DNA of 64,000 bases from Linum tenue (Eukaryota > Streptophyta > Magnoliopsida > Malpighiales > Linaceae). Numbering within the stretch: the first letter of the stretch is position 1; the number at the start of each line of letters is the position of its first letter. A model generated the notes under the pieces. It had not been told where the DNA came from and did no database searches. It worked only from the letters and a program-made list of their open reading frames with translations. The stretch is taken from NCBI GenBank assembly GCA_946122785.1, contig CAMGYJ010000008.1:12859475-12923474 (forward strand), read 5' to 3'. Of the stretch, positions 1-9,600 are shown piece by piece. Made by a program: the position numbers and the translations under genes.

Positions 1-96
1 CAAACTATTTTATCACAAAATTGAATGCAAAATAACTTTATTGTTCATCTTGAGTTTCTATATTACCTACAGTAAATGCCAAAAAAAATACATTAC

Positions 97-1833
97 TTTG
101 TAGTATTAATAGGCTTGATCATTGACTTGACAACTGGCCCAAATTTTTCATTAAATCTCAGCTGACAAAGAGAATTATGGACTACCGTATCAGGATATAT
201 TACGTTGATCAACTTCCACATCTTGAAGAATGCGATTGATACTGGACCAGACTTCATATAAAAGTACTCCGCATTGTTAGTGCTTGAAATCGTTGAAAAA
301 ATCTCACATCCAATTGAAATTTTATCTTCAGATCCAAACAACATAAGTGGGTTCCTCTCCCACGACAAAATTACATCCTGCAAAATTAATAAATCGGATC
401 AAAAACTTCTTTTTCGGATGGAAAAACTACTCAACATTCAAAATAAAATTCATAGAAATGTATCATTATATATAGATAAGATTTCGTAACATGCACCTTT
501 TTTAAGTATACTATACACTTTTTCTCAAAGTCACCATCCTTTATATTTGGTAGAATAATAATCCAAATCCTTAGCTAAATTATTGTAAACCACAAAGGGT
601 ACAAAATGAGAGAAAACACTTTCAATAAGAAAAAAATAAGTGATTCATCAGATAAAAGGAATTAAAGAAGGAAATAAGGAAATGGAGGGGAGGTCAATTT
701 ACCGTATAAAAGAAGTTGTATCCAAATTCAAGCACTTGCCGTAGAAGCTCGTTCCTGAACAAGCCAACTAATTTATGAGGCTGGTGATCGTGGAGGCTAT
801 TGAAATTTGGGTACTTGAAGCAGTGAGGATGGATGGATTTGCAATGATGAAAAGTTTGGGGATCGAAAGTTAAGATCACCAAGTGATCCACAAGGTGTTT
901 CGTGGCCGTCCCATTCCTTAAACTCTCCAGGAAATCGTTCACCGCCGGCGGCGAGCCAGGACGACGAGGGGTTGTCGTCGAGTTGTCGATCGCCGTTATG
1001 ATTACTGTTCTGGTTTCCATTGAAGCTCGTCTCAGCACTTGCCTCAGTCCCTTCTGTAATTACAATACTCATCATCTCATAAAATGACAAAGCCAAGATT
1101 TCCTCCATTTGAACAAAAAAAAAATTGTCTTTATTAGAATGCAAAGTGCAAACTCTAGCAAATCAATAATAAGAGCGATCATACATATCACATATGTTAA
1201 TCAACTGACATGAACGTGATCTAATCCTAAGTCATACTATAGAAGCCACTCTAATCATGTACTCTCTTGATAATTGATAATTGTACGTTTATAATTCATA
1301 TGACACTATCTTGTTATGGAGTTGTTACACCACATAATGTAGACAATCTCGACGAGAAAAGATGAAATTAATAAATAGGATGGCTATTTCATTAATTGTT
1401 CTAAACTCGGGCGGCTAGAGCTTCAAATCAAAGTTCATTTACCATTTTATCAATAACCCCAAACTTTAACCATCTAAAACTAACTAGCTAGAAACTAGAT
1501 TTTATCAAGCATTCCTTCATACGAAGACGGTATATATTTAGATCAACAAAGACTGTAATATATCATAAAAGATAAATCAGTTTTGTACGTATAAGTGCGA
1601 TATGAGTAACTCTAATTTGGTGTGAAGATATTGAGATTTTTTAAGTTATGCATTAGAAATGTTAAAAATTGCATAAGAGAACTTACCCATTGATCCACAG
1701 GAGAACTCGTTTTATGGACTTGAAGAAATGAATTCGAGGAGTGACAGGAAAAGAAGTAGAAGAAGAGGAAGAGAATGGAGATAGTGAGTGGTGGGATGAA
1801 TGCCTTGGTTAGTAATACTGTTCTCATCGCCAT
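97..1833 (-). CDS. Nucleotide-diphospho-sugar transferase family protein, partial at left edge
   Basis: Likely a Golgi type II glycosyltransferase of the plant family around At4g15970 (Nucleotid_trans domain). Three exons are supported: 1687-1833, 703-1053 and 97-377, with donors GTAAGT, GTAAAT and GTAATG. The first two junctions are phase 0; the last leaves 2 nt over, so at least one more exon lies beyond position 1. The start is the first in-frame ATG (1833), with an in-frame stop upstream. Exon 1 gives a short N-terminus with a strongly hydrophobic anchor (residues about 11-28). Exon 2 has the conserved run KTVIIT-like / HLVILTFDP / HPHCF / LRQVLEFGYNF. Exon 3 carries W-E-R-N-P and the FYMKS..S..FF..W block. 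Where relatives have a D-A-D motif this protein reads T-D-V-I, so the second Asp seems absent. Activity and substrate are unknown. Confidence 0.75.
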
Positions 1834-2047
1834 TAGTTTCAATTCCAACGGTAAATGACCTTATTAGCCAGGGAGGGAGGAAGGAATTGGAATTTGATGC
1901 ATATTGCCAAAAGCATAGATTTATAACTTAAAATGTGAAATTTTCAAAACCTTAATAAGGATAGAATTTAAATTAAAATATATATATATCTAATCAATCA
2001 TTCATGGTATATACATTAATACCAAATTCACCCTCATCAAATCTCTA

Positions 2048-3156
2048 GGGGTCGTTTGGATAAAGACTTTGTTAAACCAGAAATTTATACACAAATAGCT
2101 CATTTAAAAAATCAGGAAATCAGGAAATTGATTTAAGGGAATTGCAACAAATCACTTGTTTGTTGAAGAGTTAGGAATTGTACATTGAAGAATTTATTTT
2201 TAATGACAAAATTAGAATGACTACTTTGCCCTCTTCATCGTCTTCTTCCTCCCGTTTTGAACCGAAGCCAGTGGGCGACAACTCGAGGATTGATTGCTTC
2301 TCTATGAAGTGGTTGAACTGAAAATGATAGTGGAAGACGATGGGTTTCTGGCCCCTAATCGGAAAATAGAGCTCCGCGGCGGCGGCAGCGGCGGCTCCTG
2401 GTCTAACGATGGCAGCTCTCAATGGCGACTCTCAATAACTCCCAATCCAAAAACAAAGGTACGCGACGACAACCCGCAATACAGAACATCATTGCTCCAA
2501 CATACAAAGTTGGCGGCATAAAATCGATCTGCAATGCAACGCCGTCAAAACTCCAGATCTGCAGTAAAAGATAAGAGATTAAGACACTGCGACTCTAGAT
2601 GCAGACCCACAGAACGAAACCGACTTGTTGATACTAGTCGAGGAGTCGCCGGCGAGCAGATTTGAAAATTGATAGACCCTTCGATGCCAGTAACTCCTTC
2701 AGACCTCCTTCGCTCGACCACCGCAACGTCTTCTCACTTGCTATTGCTTCGATAATGTCCATCGTCGCACTTCTCCTTTCCGGGTCTGCTGGTAGCGGTC
2801 GGGGTAAGAGAGAGAGAGAAGGGAATAAGGGGTCTTTTGAGGAGGAAGAAGTGACGTGGGTGGCAGTGTGAGAGAGAGATGGGAAATAATGTGTTTTTTT
2901 GGAGGAGAAAGAAGTGACATGTAGGGACTAGAGAGTGGGGACGGAACTGGAAGAGGAAGAAAAAGAGGCTCGAATTTGGAAACAGCTGGGGGAGGGCAGG
3001 TATTTTGAATTCCAACATATGCAGGTTTTTGAAATCCTGCATGATTAAAATCCCTCATTTTGAGAGGTCTATTCAAACGCATAATTCTTTTAAAATCCTG
3101 CACAATGAGGGATTGTATTGAAATCCCTCATTCAAATTCCTAATCCAAACGACCCC
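2048..3156. mobile_element. Non-autonomous PIF/Harbinger-like DNA transposon (1.1 kb)
   Basis: The two ends are perfect inverted repeats, GGGGTCGTTTGGAT at 2048 and ATCCAAACGACCCC ending at 3156. This end sequence is typical of PIF/Harbinger elements and is shared by the element at 47805-48953, which has a clean TTA duplication. Here the flanks are CTA and TAG, so the 3-bp duplication is not exact. The interior is GC-richer than the surroundings but has no transposase; its ORFs are low-complexity and unconvincing. It lies just upstream of the sugar-transferase gene. Confidence 0.7.
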
Positions 3157-3272
3157 TAGATGTTTTGCTCGTAACGTTTACCAACTAGACTCGTAGACAA
3201 AATTATCATAGAGATGTGGATCCAAATCCATCCAAAAAAATTATCATAGAAAATCGTAATAATATATATATA

Positions 3273-4099
3273 GGGATTTCCTATGGTAACTTGAAGTAAG
3301 GTAACTTGAGTTTTCTTACCTGCTATAGCAGGTTTCACAGGTCGCATTACGTAAAATACAACAGGCATTGCGTAATGGTTACGTAACATATGATAGTCTT
3401 ACGTAACAGTTTTAAAAGATCATTACGGAAGCCTTACGTAATAGAATGTGTCTTTACGTAATGAGTATTAACCTCGCGTTACGTAAAACGCTAAGTCATT
3501 ACGAAAGCCTTACGTAACGCTACTAATTTAACTGTTACGTAAGAAATCATTGTCGTTCCGTAACCTTTACGTAATGAAATATCTTTTTACGTAATGAGTG
3601 TTAACCTCGGGTTACGTAAAGTGCAAAGTCATTACGGAAGTCTTACGTAACGCTTCCGATTTAACTGTTACGTAAGAAATAACTATCGTTCCTTAACCTT
3701 TAGGTAATGAATGTGTATTTTACGTAACAGTTGTAAAATGTCATTACGGAAGCCTTACGTAATGGAAGGTATTTTTACGTAATGAGTATTAACGTCGTGT
3801 TACGTAAAGAGATAAGTTATTACGGAAGACTTACGTAACGCTTCTAATTCAATAAGAATTAAAATAAGGAAAGAATAAAATAAGGAAAATCGACTAAATA
3901 TGAAAAAGGAAAGAGAATATATAAGAAAGGTAAATTGTGAAGGTGGTGACCGCCAACCTGTTGCTATTAAAAAAAATTACTTATTTTTTATTTTTTATTT
4001 TTTAATCAATGATTTAAAATAGTTTGATCGATTTTAACGGTTTAGATATATACAAGTTACTTAACTTGAAATTATACCCAAGTTACTATAGGAGGTCCC
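3273..4099. mobile_element. TIR element carrying the TTACGTAA array (827 bp)
   Basis: The left end GGGATTTCCTATGGTAACTTG-like sequence is mirrored at the right end by CAAGTTACTATAGGAGGTCCC-like sequence, an imperfect inverted repeat of about 20 bp. Both ends lie in TA-rich tracts, so a target duplication cannot be defined. No coding capacity is seen. Family is unassigned; a Mutator-like element is possible. Confidence 0.5.
3347..3838. repeat. Array of 18 perfect TTACGTAA palindromes
   Basis: Counting by eye gives 18 exact copies of the 8-bp palindrome TTACGTAA in 492 bp, about one per 27 bp, plus degenerate copies such as TTCCGTAA and TTAGGTAA. They are embedded in a longer repeat: blocks beginning ATTACGGAAG recur at about 3422, 3499, 3631, 3743 and 3819, giving a higher-order period near 320 bp. 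TACGTA is the core of the A-box class of bZIP sites, so protein binding is conceivable but not shown. Confidence 0.8.
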
Positions 4100-4114
4100 T
4101 ACATATATATATAT

Positions 4115-4376
4115 AGGGTCAGACTGGTGTACGTCAGGTACTACTAGCGAGATATCTCTATCTAGACCATGAATTAAATCGAGTTTGGGGTATGATACTA
4201 TACCCTAACCTCTAATGGATAAACCCCAGGCACCGATTTTCTAAACCCCAACCCGAAGTATGATTTAATGAAAAACAAAAATTGACCGTTGAGATCGGTC
4301 GGAGCTCATCTAACTACATCTAATGGCTAGATCACCTGACTTATACTATACGCCTGGCGTACACCAGTCATCACCA
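4115..4376. mobile_element. Small MITE with CTGGTGTACG ends
   Basis: The left end reads GGGTCAGACTGGTGTACGTC and the right end, reverse-complemented, reads GGTGATGACTGGTGTACGCC, so the two termini form an imperfect inverted repeat. It sits between TATATA tracts next to the previous element. Exact ends and family are uncertain. Confidence 0.45.
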
Positions 4377-5286
4377 TATATAATATATATATAAGAGGAA
4401 GGAACAATACTCAAGAATTAGTCGAACCATCAATAAGAGACATTTTATCATCACACAACGAGCGAATCTTTTGATACATGTACGACTTGGGCAATATCAT
4501 CACTTATATTCTAATCTATTCTATACCTAAATAATTTTTTTATTATTATCTAAAATAAAATAGAACAGAAATTGTCTACCAATTATTTAAGGACAATTCA
4601 TCAAAAAACAATTATTCAAGGACCCCAATGTAACTTTGTAGGCCCATGTCTGATGAATCCGACGAAACAATAATTCTTTTGTGTGGCGTATCGAAAATGC
4701 TTTGTTTGGTTGCATAATCACACCGATGGATCGGATAAAAAGTCATCCCATCGAATGGCTCAGAAAGCGCCAAGTAGCCACGGGCGCCGCCTGAATAACG
4801 ACAGCTTTTCTTTCCCTTTTCTCGGCACCACAGAAAATATTTAAAGAAAAAAAAAACATTAGTTGCGGCCTGCGGACGGTCTTAGTTGTCAGTTGGACGT
4901 ACGCCACGTGGGCCGCCCATTACCACGTTGCTTTGGATTGGACAGTGGGGCCCAAAACTGATCCTGTGATGCCGTGATGGATGGTGGGCCTTTTTGCCTG
5001 ATCCAAAGACTTTGCCATCGTGCTGTCACGAAGGAAGTCTAATAAGGATGAAGGACCATTTCCTTTTTCTTTTTTGGTTTCATAGATGAACTTATGTATC
5101 TTCTACATTAATCCTACGGATTATAGAGACTAAAGGGTGTCATATTTTTCATAGTTGGGATGAACTATGACAAAGTTGAGATTTGATGAGACCTACTTCG
5201 TTACTAAAAGTGATCGCTTAACTATTAGTGACGAAACTATATGAGAAGTTCAAGAGACGTTATACTACCCCTTTCAATATATTATT
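4377..5286. other. Intergenic spacer, no gene seen
   Basis: AT-rich spacer without a convincing ORF. A GC-richer stretch around 4740-5040 holds a G-box-like CCACGTGG at about 4904 and several CCACG motifs, but no transcription unit can be tied to it. Confidence 0.5.
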
Positions 5287-5659
5287 GGGCAATGTCTATT
5301 TTTTACCCAAATCTTTTTCAAATTCTTTTATTTTAATCAAACCTATAGAAATTCTATTTATTATCCAAACGTATTATAATTTATCAAAGTCTGGGCATTC
5401 ATTCTGTTACCGTTACTTATTTCGTCCACGTGAGAGGTGGGATTTTGTTTTGTTTTTTGATAATCTTTTTATTAAAAATAATAAATGATGGTATTCTGAC
5501 CGCCACGTAGGAAGTCAACTCATTATGGTCATACTTAGTAAGCATTACTAACAGAAAAGTTGACGGAGAGTTAACGTTTGGATAATTTTTAGGAATTCAA
5601 TAGGTTTGGTTAAAATAAAAGAATCTGAAAAAGGTTTGGGTAAAAAATAGACATTGCCC
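5287..5659. mobile_element. Mutator-like MITE with 9-bp target duplication
   Basis: The ends are long inverted repeats beginning GGGCAATGTCTATTTTTTAC; similarity continues inward, so the element can fold into a hairpin. It is bordered by identical 9-bp sequences TATATTATT at 5278-5286 and 5660-5668, the duplication size of Mutator-like elements. No coding capacity. Confidence 0.8.
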
Positions 5660-5668
5660 TATATTATT

Positions 5669-6341
5669 ATATGAGATTATAATGTATGTATTCATATTTT
5701 TGATAAAAATATGAGAAAGTTGTAGGATTAGCGCTATTCATGACCCTTTATGAGATCTATGTGTAACCTTACGAAAATGTTGTCATTTTTTTCTTTTTAA
5801 TCTCTATGACTATATCATAATACAAATCGACATCACTTAGCAACTTGCATTTTTTGGACTAAAAAATGAAATATGTAGGCACAGACCCAAAAACAAAATT
5901 GATTAGGATTCTTGATCTGTGATTCAATTAGTAAGTTTTTTCTTGGTACAGGAAAGTCCCACATGGAAGTTGCCCAAATCGCATCACGATGGGGAATAAG
6001 AAAAGGACCAAAAAGAAGAAGAACGACCTTTGGGTTTCCTGAAAGGGTGCTTAAAATGGAACCCTAGATTTGGCTGATTTGCATTATTTGGGATAGGGAC
6101 ACGTGTCTAGTTGGACATGTGGAGCTGCTTATCTGGCTGGATCTGAAAGGTGTTTGATGAAGCTGCCAAAAGAATGAGAGAGTGAGGTGGAATTATTTCT
6201 TATTTTCGGTATGTAATAAATAAATGAAAGAGATTTATATTTGGATTAGGAATATTGTCCACCGCATCATGGAATTGACATCTCCTTTTTTAATCTTTGC
6301 CCCACACTCTTTTAGTTCTTGTAGTTCAAATTGAGTAATCA
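5669..6341. other. Intergenic spacer, no gene seen
   Basis: AT-rich sequence with no supported ORF or RNA gene. It ends at the CATAT target site of the Copia element. Confidence 0.5.
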
Positions 6342-6346
6342 CATAT

Positions 6347-6680
6347 TAACAACGTTTTGGCCAAATAGGGTTTTGGGAATCAACTTACCCTCTTCCCTTC
6401 TTCTCATTCATATATATATAGTCTGATACATTTGATTAACCCAGCTGTGCTGGTGAAATGAAAACAGTGAAAATAGAAAAGACAGAGAACATATCAAAAC
6501 AGTGAAAAGGGTCGCTTTAGACCGTTGCAGAGGAAGCTCTCCCATTGGTAGATGACTCTCCTATCTCCATTCGACACGTGGCCACGGATGTCCTCTTGTT
6601 CTGCTGAACGACGACGTCTCGATAAGTTGTGGATTTGCAAGAAGAAAAACCACCTGAAGGTTCTTCTTGTCCTGCTGTTA
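6347..6680 (-). repeat. 3' LTR of the Copia element
   Basis: 334 bp, read on the minus strand from TAACAGCAGG to CGTTGTTA. The termini are TA..TA instead of the usual TG..CA. The gag-pol ORF ends inside this LTR at 6517. Confidence 0.9.
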
Positions 6681-9600
6681 CCCCCCCACAAGCTGGAGGG
6701 TACAGATTAAGTACCCCTAGCTTGGAGAGAAGAGCACTGAACAGAGCAGGAGACAAGGCCTTGGTAAATAAGTCAGCAAGCTGGTGATCCGAAGAGACAT
6801 GGAAGAGCTTAATGATGCCACGAAGAAGTTTCTCACGAACCAGATGACAATCGAGCTCAATGTGTTTGGTCCTCTCGTGGAAGGAAGGATTTTCTGCAAT
6901 ATAAATGGCTGACTGACTATCACAATAAAGGTTTGCAGGATGAGGATGAGGAAGCTGGAAATCCTTGAGCAGATATAAAAGCCATTGGACTTCACAAGTA
7001 GCATAGGCCAAAGCTCTGTATTCTGCTTCACATGATGAACGAGAAACCGTTGTTTGTTTCTTTGATTTCCAAGAAACCAGAGAACCACCAAGGAAAACAC
7101 AGTAACCAGTAATGGAGCGTCTAGTGTCTGGACAAGCACCCCAATCAGAATCACTAAAGGCTTTGATAGTTAAAGGAGAAGTGGCAGGGAAGAACAAACC
7201 AAAACCTGGATTCTTCTTGACATAACGAAGGATTCGATTGACTGCCTTTTGATGAAGAACAGAAGGAGCACTCATGAACTGGCTGACCTGTTGAGTGGCG
7301 AAGCTGATGTCTGGACGAGTGGTGGTCAGATATATAAGCTTCCCAACCAAGCATCTGTAAGCAGTGGCATCAACCTTGTCACTACCATCATCAACGCTTA
7401 AGTGGACTTTATAATCCATAGGAGTTGTCACTGGTTTAGCACCTAAGTGCCCTGCTGCTGTAAGCAACTCCAATGCATACTTCCTCTGAGATAAGTGAAT
7501 ACCTTTAGAACTTCGAGCCACTTCTAGACCAAGGAAGAATTTGAGATCACCAAGGTCTTTGATACTGAATTGTTGATGAAGATGAGACTTAATCCTTGTG
7601 ATTTCAGCCAGATCATTCCCCCCCACAATCAAATCATCTACATAGATTAATATAGCAGTGTAGGAAGTAGGGGTGACACGAGTGAAAAGAGAATGATCTG
7701 CAGGGCTGGAGTGATAACCTTGAGCAGATAAGCTGTCAGAGAGCTTGGCAAACCACTGTCGAGAAGCCTGTTTGAGGCCATAAAGCGATTTGTGGAGCTT
7801 ACAAACAGGATTAGGTATGTTGGGAGGACCAGAAACACCAGGGGGGAGGGCCATGTAGACTTCCTCTTCCAAATCCCCATGTAAAAAGGCATTGTTGATG
7901 TCTAACTGATGTAAAAACCAGTTTCTAGCAGCTGCAATAGCCAAGAATAACCGCACTGTTGTCATTTTTACAACAGGGGCAAAAGTATCTTGAAAATCTA
8001 TACCTTCAGTTTGTGTATAGCCCTTGGCAACCAAACGAGCCTTGTATCTTTCAATTTCACCTGTAGACAGATATTTAATCCTGTAAACCCATTTGCAACC
8101 AATTTTCTTCTTGCCTGGAGGAAGAGACACAATTGTCCAGGTTCCATTCTTCTCTAATGCAAGGACTTCAGTCTGCATTGCATCATTCCATACCTCATAC
8201 TTAACTGCTTGGTCATAAGATTCTGGTTCTGTGTGAGCAGAAATAGATAACACAAAATGCTTGTGGGCAGCAGACAATTGTGTATAAGAGAGGTAAGAAT
8301 CAATAGGATACCTTTCTTTCCTTGCTGCTGTGGGACAAGTCTGAGATGCAAACAATTGGGGTCTGCGAGTAACAAGATTCTCACATTCATAGTCATTGAG
8401 GTGGCTAGGTGGTTTAACAACCCGAGGGGGAAGGACTCGAGTGGAGCCTATATCACTAGAAGCAAGAGGAGTGCCAGGACTTGAAGGAAGATGGATAGAT
8501 GGTGGAGTTTCTGGTGGACTCTCATCATCTTCCTCAAGGGCAGAATCGATTGGTGGAGGTGTAGGTGAAACAGGAGGAGATGGAACTGATGGTGTATAAG
8601 GTGGATCATCATCAGCCATAACTGGAATACTAGGAATAGATGCAGGAGAATTAGGAGAATGGGATTGAGTGAAAGGAAAAATTGACTCATGAAAGATAAC
8701 ATCACGAGAGTGAAAAACAGCATGAGTATCTAGATCATACAACCTATAACCTTTGATCCCAGTAGTGTAGCCTAGAAAGATGCACCTCCTAGATCGTGAT
8801 GAGAACTTGGTTCTGGTACTAGGAAGAGTGGATGCAAAACACAAGCAACCAAACACTTTGATAAAACTGAGGTCAGGTGGTTTGTCATGAAACAGTTCAT
8901 AGGGAGAAAGATTCCCTAGAATGTGAGATGGTGTTCTGTTAATGAGGAAAACAGCATGTTTAACACAGTCTGACCAAAATTCTAGTGGAAGTTTGGCTTG
9001 AAACTTAAGGGCTCGAGCAACGGCTAGTATATGTTGATGCTTACGCTCAACTTTGGAATTTTGTTGAGGTGTTTCAACGCAAGACAATTCATGGATAACA
9101 CCCTTTTTGGAGAAAAAATCAGGCATGTTAAATTCCTGTCCTTGGTCACTGCGAATCCTCTTAACTTTAGTTGAAAACTGAGTTTCTACCAAGTTAAAAA
9201 ATGAAATGAGGTGAGGTCTGGCTTCTGATTTTTGCTTCATCAATATGATCCATGTCAAACGACTATAATCATCTACTATGGTGAGGAAATAACGAAAACC
9301 ATCATGGGAAAAATGTGACAAAGGACCCCATATATCAACATGGATCAATTCAAAGGCTTTTGCAGTAATACTTCGACTCACAGGAAAAGACAAACGTTTC
9401 TGCCTGGCAAAATGGCATACATCACAACTGTTACTGTGTTCTATGTCTATACTGGGATCTATTCTTTTGAAAAAAGGAACTCTAGACTGAGAAATGTGGC
9501 CTAACCTATAATGCCACAGATTGAAAGTTGTGCTTGAGGCAACAAACTTTGACGGACTATTGACATAATTCCTATCCAGCTTGTAGAGACCATGATGAAG

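Noticed and set aside
2171..3103. Several ORFs of about 70-120 codons inside the PIF/Harbinger-like element
   Set aside because: Low-complexity Ser/Pro/Leu- or Arg-rich translations on both strands without transposase motifs.
3347..3838. Palindrome array read as CRISPR-like
   Set aside because: Repeats are 8 bp, spacing is irregular and spacers are themselves repetitive, in a plant nuclear sequence; not a CRISPR array.
6494..6691. Short ORF in the LTR
   Set aside because: Alternative frame of the LTR and Copia C-terminus; present in both LTRs and without a domain.
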